Shown piece by piece: positions 21,404-28,872 of a stretch of 29,067 nt of DNA. The DNA is from Anaerolineales bacterium UBA2029. Its GTDB lineage: Bacteria; Chloroflexota; Anaerolineae; Aggregatilineales; Aggregatilineaceae. Under the pieces are notes generated by a model. That model was not told the origin of the DNA and did not search any database. It saw only the letters and a program-made list of their open reading frames with translations. The stretch's first letter is position 1. Every line of letters starts with the position of its first letter. The position numbers and the translations under genes were made by a program. Where the stretch lies: assembly GCA_002332795.1 (NCBI GenBank), contig DDBP01000029.1, forward strand, positions 1 through 29,067. Reading direction: 5' to 3'.

Positions 21404-22330
21404 GTGACCGCCTTTCCCGCTTACTACGCGCCAGAACGCATTGGAAAACTGACCTACCCAGACACGGCTGCCGCGGCTTCGGCAGGGCTGGCCGCCGGGC
21501 TGCCCTCTGCTGACCAGGACACGCGGCGCGTGATGTTGTTGCTGATTGACCCACAGGTGGACTTCATTCACCCCGACGGGGCGCTGTGCGTGCCGGGCGC
21601 AGTGGACGACACGCGCCGCACCGTGGAATGGATTTACCGGCACGCTGGCGAGATCACGACTATCGCCGCGTCGCTGGACAGTCACCTGCCACGGCAAATC
21701 TTCTTCCCCACCTGGTGGCGCGACGCTTCCGGTCAGCCGCCCGCGCCCTTCACGCCGATCAGCGCCGCCGAGGTCGAGGCGGGCAAGTGGGTTCCGCTCT
21801 ATGAGCCGGAATGGTCGCGCGCCTATGTGCACGCGCTGGAAGAAAACGCCCGCAAGCAGTTGATGATCTGGCCGTTCCACACCCTGATCGGCACGCCGGG
21901 CCATGCCATCACGCCCGCGTTGTACGAAGCCATCGCTTATCATGCCGCCGCGCGTCAGGCGCAGCCGCATTTCGTGCTCAAAGGCTCGCTGCCACAGACC
22001 GAGTACTACTCATTGCTGGAACCCGAAGTGAAAGTGCCCGGTCATCCAGAAGGCGGGCTGAATACGGCTTTCCTGTCCGTGCTGGAAAACCACGACCTGA
22101 TCTACGTGGCCGGGCAGGCCAAGAGTCACTGCGTGCTGGAGACGCTCGGCTCGGTGATGCGCATCTACCGCGACCGTCCGGCGGAGATCGCCAAGTGGCG
22201 CGTGCTGACCGACTGCATGTCGTCCGTTGTTCACCCGCAGATAGACTTCGACGCGCTGGCCGAAGAAACGCTGGCCCGCTATGCAACCCAGGGGTTGCGC
22301 CTGGTGCGCTCGACCGATCCTGTTGGTTAG
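21404..22330 (+). CDS. Cysteine hydrolase, nicotinamidase-like (isochorismatase fold)
   Basis: This protein of about 308 residues has the isochorismatase fold, whose members hydrolyse amides such as nicotinamide. The catalytic triad is D49 in LIDPQVDF, K193 in FVLKGSLPQTEYY and C243 in GQAKSHCVLETLG. D92 and H94 in SLDSHLPRQIFFP resemble the metal ligands of nicotinamidases. It is about 100 residues longer than typical nicotinamidase PncA, with an extra N-terminal 40 residues and an insertion near 105-160, so the true substrate may differ. GTG 21404 is chosen because AGGAGG is 7 nt before it; the ATG at 21398 is only 1 nt from it. The stop overlaps that of the convergent methyltransferase gene by TTAG. 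Confidence 0.85.
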   Translation: MTAFPAYYAPERIGKLTYPDTAAAASAGLAAGLPSADQDTRRVMLLLIDPQVDFIHPDGALCVPGAVDDTRRTVEWIYRHAGEITTIAASLDSHLPRQIFFPTWWRDASGQPPAPFTPISAAEVEAGKWVPLYEPEWSRAYVHALEENARKQLMIWPFHTLIGTPGHAITPALYEAIAYHAAARQAQPHFVLKGSLPQTEYYSLLEPEVKVPGHPEGGLNTAFLSVLENHDLIYVAGQAKSHCVLETLGSVMRIYRDRPAEIAKWRVLTDCMSSVVHPQIDFDALAEETLARYATQGLRLVRSTDPVG

Positions 22331-23085
22331 TCGGAGACTGAGTCAGCGGGGCCGAGCTTCTCGATTACCAGCAGGTGCGACAGTCCCAGGACGCGGAAAG
22401 GCGTGCGCTCCAGCAGGTAGAGCGTATCGCGCAGCCAGCGACCCAGGCGCGGGTAGCGCTGAATGATGTTGTCGTAGCCGCCGAAGATGCGCCCGTGATG
22501 CACAATCCGCACCGGCAGGCCGTCGAACAGGCGGCGCACATCGCGGGCGGTGTAGGTGCGCACATGCGGAGCCAGCCGGTCGCGCCAGCGACGGGGCAGG
22601 TAGTTGATCAGCGGCGTGTTGCCGAAATGGTAGACGCCGCGCCAGTAATGCCCGTGCTGTTCGACGGGATACCAGCGGTTCGGGCAGAACAGCACCAGCC
22701 GCCCGCCCGGTTTGAGCACGCGCACCATCTCTTCGACGGCGCGGCGGTCGTCGGAGACGTGCTCGATCACCTCGTTGGAGAGAATGGTATCGAACAGGTT
22801 GGCGCGATAGGGCAGCGCTTCCGCCGCAGCGACCAGGGCGTGAGGCGTATCCGCCCGCGCTTCGCGCACCCGCTCGAATTCCAGGTCGAACGCCTCTACG
22901 AAAAGCGAGTAGCGGCGGCGAATCTGGCTGCTGTACGCCCCTACGCCGCATCCCGCTTCCAGCACCCAGGCGCTCCGCAACTCCGCCCAATGCCCGATCA
23001 TGCGCAGACGGCGTTCCTGCCCGTCGCGCCACACATAACTTGGCTCGCCCCGCACCGCAGCCAGATGAGACGGCTGATGTGTCAT
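22327..23085 (-). CDS. Class I SAM-dependent methyltransferase
   Basis: This 252-residue enzyme has the UbiE/type-11 methyltransferase layout. The SAM-binding Gly loop VLEAGCGVGAYSSQI lies near 41-55, the acidic strand-2 end FDLEFERVREA near 66, LPYRANLFDTILSNEVIEHV near 91-110, and RVLKPGGRLVLF near 122. The substrate is unknown; members methylate small molecules, lipids, rRNA or proteins. The C-terminal 100 residues contain Arg/Tyr-rich stretches (YLPRRWRDRLAPH, RTYTARDV, FGGYDNIIQRYP) that may contact a glycan or lipid. Its ATG overlaps the stop of the upstream GNAT gene as ATGA, so it is the last of three coupled genes. Confidence 0.87.
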   Translation of the reverse strand: MTHQPSHLAAVRGEPSYVWRDGQERRLRMIGHWAELRSAWVLEAGCGVGAYSSQIRRRYSLFVEAFDLEFERVREARADTPHALVAAAEALPYRANLFDTILSNEVIEHVSDDRRAVEEMVRVLKPGGRLVLFCPNRWYPVEQHGHYWRGVYHFGNTPLINYLPRRWRDRLAPHVRTYTARDVRRLFDGLPVRIVHHGRIFGGYDNIIQRYPRLGRWLRDTLYLLERTPFRVLGLSHLLVIEKLGPADSVSD

Positions 23086-23612
23086 GGCGCGTCATCCTCT
23101 GCCAGAGGGCGCAGGCGCGCCATCAGATAGGCGTCGGCGTAGTGCCCGTCGCGGAAGGCAAACTCGCGGATGGTGCCCTCGATCTCGAAGCCGAACTTGC
23201 GGTAAAGGGCGATGGCCGGCTCGTTATCCGTGAATACTTCCAGCTCCACCCGGCTGATCGCCAGCCAGCGTTCGGCCAGGTCGAGCGCGGCCTCCAGCAA
23301 CACGGTCCCGATGCCGCGGTGCTGATAGTCGCCATGTACCATCATGGCCAGACGAGCGGTATGGGCACGGCGGCCAGTGCCTGGCTGCAACCGCAACAAC
23401 CCCACCGCCACCCCGTTGACCACAGCCACCAGTTCTACCTGGTTGGCGGGCCGATTCTCCAGCCGGTCGCGGATGGCATCGCGCGAGGGATAGGGCAACT
23501 GCAGGGTGTGAAAGACCACATTGGCGCTTTCCTGCATGGCGGCGATATCTTCCCAATCGTCCGCCTCCACGCTGCGCACCAGGATTTCGGGTTGCATCAC
23601 GCGCCGGGTCAT
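23082..23612 (-). CDS. GNAT-family N-acetyltransferase
   Basis: This 176-residue enzyme should transfer an acyl group, usually acetyl from acetyl-CoA, to an amine. The CoA-binding motif QHRGIGTVLLEAAL near 118-131 is intact (Q-x-x-G-x-G). ELEVFTDNEPAIALYRKFGFEIEGTIRE near 145-172 carries the typical N-E-A-I-x-L-Y-x-x-x-G-F region of motif B. Acceptor unknown. ATG 23612 overlaps the stop of the first GNAT gene (ATGA), and its own stop overlaps the methyltransferase ATG the same way. It is a paralogue of the upstream gene: both carry a DGHYADAYLMARLRP or GGEYADAWLLARLRP ending. Confidence 0.88.
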   Translation of the reverse strand: MTRRVMQPEILVRSVEADDWEDIAAMQESANVVFHTLQLPYPSRDAIRDRLENRPANQVELVAVVNGVAVGLLRLQPGTGRRAHTARLAMMVHGDYQHRGIGTVLLEAALDLAERWLAISRVELEVFTDNEPAIALYRKFGFEIEGTIREFAFRDGHYADAYLMARLRPLAEDDAP

Positions 23613-24157
23613 GGCGTCTCCTCCCGCTCGCCGGAACCAGCCGCCGGTCGCAAACGCGCCAGCAACCAGGCGTCCGCATACTCCCCGCCCTGCACCACAT
23701 AGCGCCGCATGGTCGCCTCGTGCACGAAGCCATGTTGCTGCAACAACGTAACGTGCGCGTCGTCCGGCGGAAAAACCACCGTCTCGACGCGGCGCAGCGC
23801 CAGCCAGTTGTCGGCCAGGGCCAGCGTCGCCCGCAGCAGGCCAGCTTCGATCTCCCCGCCGCGCAACTCCGGCTGAATGATGATCACCAGCCGGGCCAGA
23901 TGACGCTGCCGGTGCTCCGACACCTTGAGCCAGGCCGCGCCCACCACGCGCTCGCGTCCGCTGGGCAACATCAGTTCGGCGACCAGCGTGTGCACGCCCG
24001 CCGGAGGATTGTTCACACGCTCGCGAAAAGACTCCTCGCTGATGTAGGGCAGATCGGAGGTATGAAGCAACACTGCCTCGTTGCAGTAGAGCGGGTAGAG
24101 CGCCGTCCAGTCGTCGGCGCGCAGCCCGCGTATGGTCAGAGTGGGCAAATCGGTCAC
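23609..24157 (-). CDS. GNAT-family acetyltransferase with altered CoA motif
   Basis: This protein of about 182 residues is the first gene of the operon. It shares the fold and many positions with the next gene (IRGLRADDW, LARLVIIIQPELRGGEIEAGLLRATLALADNWLALRR, GFVHEATMRRYV). The CoA-binding loop reads ELRGGE where active relatives have Q-x-x-G-x-G/A, and N-E-A of motif B is PDDA, so catalysis could be weakened or it may partner the second copy. ATG 24223 would extend it 22 residues, but that sequence is poor and lies by a palindrome; GTG 24157 gives a normal start. Neither has a strong ribosome binding site. A weak promoter-like TAAGCT lies at 24224-24229. Confidence 0.78.
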   Translation of the reverse strand: MTDLPTLTIRGLRADDWTALYPLYCNEAVLLHTSDLPYISEESFRERVNNPPAGVHTLVAELMLPSGRERVVGAAWLKVSEHRQRHLARLVIIIQPELRGGEIEAGLLRATLALADNWLALRRVETVVFPPDDAHVTLLQQHGFVHEATMRRYVVQGGEYADAWLLARLRPAAGSGEREETP

Positions 24158-24201
24158 CTGAGCCGTCCCAAGCCAAGCGCTGCTGTGATCACGTGCTACT
24201 C

Positions 24202-24217
24202 GCCCTGCCAGCAGGGC
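24202..24217. promoter_or_regulatory. Palindrome in divergent GNAT/GT2 promoter region
   Basis: GCCCTGC-CA-GCAGGGC has 7-bp arms with a 2-nt centre, more like a protein-binding operator than an RNA hairpin. GTGATCAC (24186-24193), a second short palindrome, lies next to it. Regulator unknown. Confidence 0.3.
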
Positions 24218-24285
24218 ACGCATAGCTTACCCCGCCCGTCGGGATACGCCAAGACTTCGGGACGCAGCGCCGCCCTGCCTGGTGG

Positions 24286-24313
24286 TTGATCCTCATCCGC
24301 GGGCTGGTATAAT
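24286..24313 (+). promoter_or_regulatory. Promoter of the GT2/PMT gene pair
   Basis: TTGATC (24286-24291), a 16-nt spacer and TATAAT (24308-24313) with a TG extension (24305-24306). Transcription would start near 24320, with AAGGAGAG and GTG 24349 downstream. Confidence 0.72.
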
Positions 24314-24348
24314 CGCCGTGCGCGGGGAGTCAGCACAAGGAGAGCATC

Positions 24349-25038
24349 GTGACCATCCGTCTATCCGTCATCATTCCCTGCTACAACGAGGTGAACACCG
24401 TCGCCGAGATCATCCGCCGTGTGCGGGCCGTGAATCTGGCCCACGAAATCATCGTGGTGGACGACGGCTCGACTGACGGCACGCGCGAAGTGCTGGCGCA
24501 GATCGATCCGGGCGACGACCTGAAGATCATCTATCACCCGCACAACATGGGCAAAGGGGCTGCGGTACGCACCGGCTTCCAGAATGCCACGGGCGACGTG
24601 TTCCTCATTCAGGACGCCGACCTGGAATATGACCCGCGCGAGTATCCCGTCCTGCTGCGTCCCATCGAGGAAGGCATTGCCAAAGTCGTCTACGGCTCGC
24701 GTTTCCTGGGCGGGCCGCGCAAGGCGATGTTCTTCTGGAACATGGTCGCCAACCGCACGCTGACCTTCATCACCAACCTGCTCTACAATGCCATCCTCAG
24801 CGACATGGAGACCTGCTACAAGGTCTTCCGCGCTGAGGTCATCCGCGATATTCCCCTGCGCTCGCGCCGCTTCGACTTCGAGCCGGAAGTGACCGCCAAA
24901 ATCCTCAAACGCGGCTACCGTATCTACGAAGTGCCTATTTCCTACAACGGGCGCGAGTGGTACGAGGGCAAGAAGATTTCGTGGAAAGATGGCGTAATCG
25001 CGTTGTGGACGCTGCTGCGCTACCGCTTCACCGACTGA
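24349..25038 (+). CDS. Glycosyltransferase family 2, dolichyl/polyprenyl-phosphate mannose synthase-like
   Basis: This 229-residue enzyme has the GT-A fold and probably charges a polyprenyl phosphate with a hexose on the cytoplasmic membrane face. Motifs are SVIIPCYNEVNTV at 6-18, IIVVDDGSTDGTREVL near 34-49, FLIQDADLEYDPREYP near 85-100 with the catalytic D-x-D, and YGSRFLGGPRK. ETCYKVFRAEVI near 155 is typical of DPM1-like enzymes, and there are no C-terminal membrane helices, so it needs the membrane only through its lipid substrate. GTG 24349 has AAGGAGAG about 6 nt upstream. The membrane glycosyltransferase immediately downstream may use the lipid-linked sugar it makes. Confidence 0.92.
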   Translation: MTIRLSVIIPCYNEVNTVAEIIRRVRAVNLAHEIIVVDDGSTDGTREVLAQIDPGDDLKIIYHPHNMGKGAAVRTGFQNATGDVFLIQDADLEYDPREYPVLLRPIEEGIAKVVYGSRFLGGPRKAMFFWNMVANRTLTFITNLLYNAILSDMETCYKVFRAEVIRDIPLRSRRFDFEPEVTAKILKRGYRIYEVPISYNGREWYEGKKISWKDGVIALWTLLRYRFTD

Positions 25039-26501
25039 GCGCATCCCCCCGGCAGGCACGAGCGCCGCTCCTGGCTGCGGCGCTCGTTGTGTTGCTGGGG
25101 CTGATCCTGCGCCTGTCCCTGCCGGGCACCGACAGCCGCCTTCACCCCGACGAAGCGCTCTTCGCTGCGCAGGCCCGTCATCTCAGCGAGACGGGCGATG
25201 TACTGTTGCGCCGCGCCGACCTGGACAAACCGCCGCTCACGCTCTATGTCACCGCGCTGAGCTTCCGGGTGATGGGGGTCAGTGAGTTCGCGGCCCGCGT
25301 GCCCAACGCTCTGTTCGCCAGCCTGACCGTCGCCGTGATCTATCAACTGGCACAGACACTCTATCGAAGTCCCCTGGTAAGTTTGCTCGCGGCTCTGCTC
25401 TGTGCGTGTTCCCCCTACCTGCTGGCCTTTGCGCCGACCGTCTTCACCGACGTGCAGGCAACCTGGTGGATCGCGCTGGCAACCTGGCTGGCAGCGCGCG
25501 GTCGCTGGGGAAGAGCAGGTCTCAGCGCGGCACTGGGAATCGCAGCCAAGACGACCGCCGCCTGGGGCATCCCGTTGATCGTCGTTCTGGGCGTGCTCAA
25601 CACGACACAGTCGCGCGACACGTGGCGCGACGCCGGGAAGCACCTGATGCGCTTCGCCGGCGTGCTGACGCTGGGCGTCGCTCTGCTGGTTCTGTGGGAC
25701 CTGGCCCGCTGGCCCTACAGTTTCCTGCGCCTGGACTATGAGCATAACCATCCGGATCGGCTGATCCGCTCCGACGAACTGTGGCCGCGCCTGGAAGCGT
25801 GGGGACGCTGGCTCGGTCATCTGGCGGGCACGCCCACCCTCAGCATGGCCCTGGCCGTGCTGCTGACGCTCTGGCTTGTCCGGCAGCTACGGCGTCTGCG
25901 CCGCCGCGACGCCGCGCTCGACTGGGCCATTGCAGCGTACGGCCTGGCCGTGCTCGGCGGCTTGTGGCTGATCGCCTTCAATACCTACGATCGCTATCTG
26001 TATCTGCTGGCCCCGTTCGCGCTGATGCTTTGCGGGCGCGCCCTTGCCGGGATGCTTGCTGTGCTGCCAGGTCAGTGGCTGCGTCTGGCGGTCGTCATAG
26101 GGCTGCTGGCAACACTGTGCTACAGCTCACTGCCCGCCCTGCGCGGAGAGTTACCCGTGGGCGGAGATCGCACAGCCTACGAGGGCATAGATACGCTGGC
26201 CGCCTATCTGAACACGGACTTGAGCGGCGCGATCGTCTACGATCACTGGCTGGGCTGGCAACTGGCCTACTACCTGGGTGAACGTCCCGCCGTGACCCTG
26301 CGCTATATGCCTCAACCGGAAGCGCTCGCCGACGAGATGGCGGACTGTGGCTGTCAGCGCTACCTGGCCGCGCCCACGTCGGCGCAACTCCGGCCCTGGC
26401 TCGCTGCCCTGCGACGCGCCGGCGTGAACATGCAGCAGGTTTTCGTCAGCCCAGGCGGGCACTTTGCCGTATACGGCCTTGACGCGCCGCATCATGATTA
26501 G
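25005..26501 (+). CDS. PMT/ArnT-like membrane glycosyltransferase (GT39-type)
   Basis: This protein of about 498 residues has around 11 hydrophobic segments and should transfer a sugar from a polyprenyl-phosphate donor to a glycan, lipid or protein on the outer membrane face. The first loop has HPDEALFAAQARHLSETGD, where the Asp-Glu pair is the family's catalytic site, followed by DLDKPPLTLYV and EFAARVPNALFA. The C-terminal 120 residues are soluble and lie outside (EGIDTLAAYLN, MADCGCQRYLAAP). Start is uncertain: GTG 25005 overlaps the GT2 gene by 34 nt; GTG 24957 is possible and overlaps more. Neither has a clear ribosome binding site, so translation is probably coupled to GT2. Confidence 0.83.
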   Translation: MDAAALPLHRLSASPRQARAPLLAAALVVLLGLILRLSLPGTDSRLHPDEALFAAQARHLSETGDVLLRRADLDKPPLTLYVTALSFRVMGVSEFAARVPNALFASLTVAVIYQLAQTLYRSPLVSLLAALLCACSPYLLAFAPTVFTDVQATWWIALATWLAARGRWGRAGLSAALGIAAKTTAAWGIPLIVVLGVLNTTQSRDTWRDAGKHLMRFAGVLTLGVALLVLWDLARWPYSFLRLDYEHNHPDRLIRSDELWPRLEAWGRWLGHLAGTPTLSMALAVLLTLWLVRQLRRLRRRDAALDWAIAAYGLAVLGGLWLIAFNTYDRYLYLLAPFALMLCGRALAGMLAVLPGQWLRLAVVIGLLATLCYSSLPALRGELPVGGDRTAYEGIDTLAAYLNTDLSGAIVYDHWLGWQLAYYLGERPAVTLRYMPQPEALADEMADCGCQRYLAAPTSAQLRPWLAALRRAGVNMQQVFVSPGGHFAVYGLDAPHHD

Positions 26502-26521
26502 GCAAGCGGGCGGGCGTTCTG

Positions 26522-26527
26522 TATATT
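26522..26527 (+). promoter_or_regulatory. Possible -10 box of zwf-pgl
   Basis: TATATT lies 40 nt before ATG 26568, giving a start near 26534. TTAGGC 18 nt upstream is a weak -35 match overlapping the end of the PMT gene. Confidence 0.4.
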
Positions 26528-26567
26528 CGTAGTGATTGCGAACTGCCGTGAAGACAGGAGCCTCTCC

Positions 26568-28046
26568 ATGAACTCTGCCGAGAGTGCCAGGCCGATCACC
26601 CTCGTCATCTTCGGCGCGTCCGGCGATCTCACCGAGCGCAAGCTGATCCCGGCGCTGTTCAGCCTCTACCGGCGGCAACGCCTGCCGCAGCCGCTGCAAA
26701 TCGTTGGCTCGGCGCGTCGCTCCTACACCCACGAAGAATTTCGCGCGCACCTGCGTCAGGGGGTGCAGGAATATGCGACCGAGCGTTTCGACGCGGCGGC
26801 CTGGGATGCCTTTTCGGCCAACATCTGGTATCACGCCGGAGACTCCAGTCGCGCCGAAGACATGATCGCGCTGGACGCATTTCTCACCGGGCTGGAGAAG
26901 GGAGCGGCCAATCGCCTGTACTACCTGGCCGTTGCGCCGACGCTGTACGTGCCCATCGTGGAGAACCTGGGCCGCGCGGATATGGCGCGCGAGGACGACG
27001 GCTGGCGGAGACTGATCGTCGAGAAACCCTTCGGCCACGATCTCGCCTCGGCGCACGCGCTCAACGACATGCTGCATCAGGTCTTTGCCGAACATCAGGT
27101 CTACCGCATTGATCACTACCTGGGCAAAGAGACAGCGCAGAACATCCTCTTCTTCCGCTTCGCCAATACCATCTTCGAGCCGGTGTGGAACCGCAACTAT
27201 GTGGATCACGTGCAGATCACCGTGGCCGAGACAGTAGACGTAGGCCATCGCGCCGGTTACTACGATCAGGCGGGTGTGCTGCGCGATATGTTCCAGAATC
27301 ACCTGCTGCAACTGCTGGCGCTGATCGCCATGGAACCGCCCTACTCCTTCGATGCAGATGCGCTGCGTAACGAGAAAGTGAAGGTACTCAATTCCATTCG
27401 TCCCATCGGCCCACACGACGCCGTCCTGGCCCAATACCGCGGCTACCGCGAGGCTCAGGGCGTCGCCCCTGCTTCGCGCACCCCGACCTTTGCCGCGCTC
27501 AAGCTCTATGTGGACAACTGGCGCTGGCAGGGTGTGCCCTTCTATCTGCGCTCCGGCAAAGCGCTGGCGCACAAGACCAGCGAAGTAGTCGTGGAATTCA
27601 AGTGTCCCCCCCAGGTGATGTTCGAGCGAGCGACGGACGAGTGCTTTCCGCCGAACGTGCTCTCGCTGTGCATTCAACCGGACGAAGGCATTCACCTGCA
27701 GTTCGAGGCCAAAGTCCCTGGCTCACAACGGGACACCCGTTCGGTCAACATGGAATTTCACTATCGCTCATCGTTTGGGGGCGCTCCCTTGCCCGATGCC
27801 TACGAGCGTCTGTTGCTCGACGCGCTGCTGGGCGACGCTTCGCTCTTCACCCGCAGTGACGAGATCGAAGCAGCCTGGCGGCTGATCGATCCGCTCTTGC
27901 GGCGCTGGGAAGCCGAAGAGGACCCCCATATCCCGCTCTACGAGCCGGGTACCATGGGGCCGGTCGAAAGCGACGAGTTCATCGCCCGCGATGGGCGTCT
28001 GTGGCGGCAGGAATGCAATCACTGCGCAGAGGGAGCTTCTGAATGA
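26568..28046 (+). CDS. zwf: Glucose-6-phosphate 1-dehydrogenase
   Basis: This 492-residue cytoplasmic enzyme oxidises glucose 6-phosphate to 6-phosphogluconolactone with NADP or NAD, the first step of the oxidative pentose phosphate pathway. The coenzyme fold starts FGASGDLTERKL at 15-26. IVEKPFGHDL lies near 148. The substrate and catalytic signature RIDHYLGKE spans 180-188, with the active-site His following at about HNDMLH region downstream in FQNHLLQL. YLRSGKALAHKTSEV near 326 is also typical. CAGGAG lies 8 nt before ATG 26568; a GTG at 26532 in frame lies at the predicted transcription start and is unlikely. The stop overlaps the pgl start by ATGA. Confidence 0.97.
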   Translation: MNSAESARPITLVIFGASGDLTERKLIPALFSLYRRQRLPQPLQIVGSARRSYTHEEFRAHLRQGVQEYATERFDAAAWDAFSANIWYHAGDSSRAEDMIALDAFLTGLEKGAANRLYYLAVAPTLYVPIVENLGRADMAREDDGWRRLIVEKPFGHDLASAHALNDMLHQVFAEHQVYRIDHYLGKETAQNILFFRFANTIFEPVWNRNYVDHVQITVAETVDVGHRAGYYDQAGVLRDMFQNHLLQLLALIAMEPPYSFDADALRNEKVKVLNSIRPIGPHDAVLAQYRGYREAQGVAPASRTPTFAALKLYVDNWRWQGVPFYLRSGKALAHKTSEVVVEFKCPPQVMFERATDECFPPNVLSLCIQPDEGIHLQFEAKVPGSQRDTRSVNMEFHYRSSFGGAPLPDAYERLLLDALLGDASLFTRSDEIEAAWRLIDPLLRRWEAEEDPHIPLYEPGTMGPVESDEFIARDGRLWRQECNHCAEGASE

Positions 28047-28780
28047 GCGCGATCGAAGTTCACCCCGATCCACAGCAACTGGCGCGGGCCGCCGCCGGAC
28101 ATATCGCGCGCATTGCCGCCGAAGCCATCGCCGCGCGCGGACGCTTCACCATCGGTCTGCCGGGCGGCTCGACGCCGCGCCTGTTGTTCACCCTGCTGAG
28201 CAACCTGCCCTGGGTCAGGCGCATTGACTGGGAACATGTGCACGTGTTCTGGGGTGACGAGCGCTGCGTGCCGCCCGATCATCCGGACAGCAACTATCGC
28301 CTGGCACATGAAATGCTGTTGCGAAACGTGCCCGTGCCCGCCGAACAGATACACCGCATTCACGGCGAACTGTCCCCCGCCGAGGCCGCCCGCACTTACG
28401 AGCAGACCTTGCGCACCTTCTTTCCAGAAGATACCCCTACCGATCCACAGCCGCGCTTCGATCTGCTGCTGCTGGGCCTGGGCGACGACGGGCACACGGC
28501 ATCCCTGTTCCCCGGCACCCCCGCCCTGACCGAGACAACGCGCTGGGTCGCGGAGAACTATGTACCCCGCCTGGACTCCTGGCGCGTCACCCTCACCGCG
28601 CCGGCGATCAACGCCGCAGCCCAGGTAATCTTCCTGGTCAGCGGGGCGGCCAAAGCCGAGGCAGTGCAGGCCGTGTTGCAGGGGCCACTCCGCCCGTCCG
28701 CCTATCCTGCCCAATTGATTCAGCCTCGCGCCGGACAGGCGCTCTGGCTGGTAGATCAGGCGGCGGCAGCTCTCCTGTGA
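28043..28780 (+). CDS. pgl: 6-phosphogluconolactonase
   Basis: This 245-residue cytoplasmic enzyme hydrolyses the lactone made by the upstream dehydrogenase to 6-phosphogluconate. It belongs to the NagB/DevB-type fold. Motifs are FTIGLPGGSTPRLLF near 35-49, VHVFWGDERCVPPDHPDSNYRLA near 70-92, and LLLLGLGDDGHTASLFPGTPAL near 146-167. The start overlaps the zwf stop (ATGA), so both proteins should be made in step. The decarboxylating dehydrogenase (gnd) is not in the window. I see no terminator in the 92 nt before the next gene. Confidence 0.96.
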   Translation: MSAIEVHPDPQQLARAAAGHIARIAAEAIAARGRFTIGLPGGSTPRLLFTLLSNLPWVRRIDWEHVHVFWGDERCVPPDHPDSNYRLAHEMLLRNVPVPAEQIHRIHGELSPAEAARTYEQTLRTFFPEDTPTDPQPRFDLLLLGLGDDGHTASLFPGTPALTETTRWVAENYVPRLDSWRVTLTAPAINAAAQVIFLVSGAAKAEAVQAVLQGPLRPSAYPAQLIQPRAGQALWLVDQAAAALL

Positions 28781-28792
28781 AATGGTCAGTTT

Positions 28793-28821
28793 TTGCAGCA
28801 GCCCCCGCTTGGCACTACACT
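28793..28821 (+). promoter_or_regulatory. Possible promoter of the solute-binding protein gene
   Basis: TTGCAG (28793-28798), a 17-nt spacer and TACACT (28816-28821). Transcription would start near 28828, with GAGGAG and the ATG at 28873 following. Confidence 0.4.
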
Positions 28822-28872
28822 TAAGATATCCACAAATACACACGCGGTTTCTGTAGATGAGGAGAAAAGCGC

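Noticed and set aside
26151..27695. 514-codon minus-strand ORF opposite zwf
   Set aside because: The zwf motifs on the plus strand are unambiguous and the minus frame has no family features.
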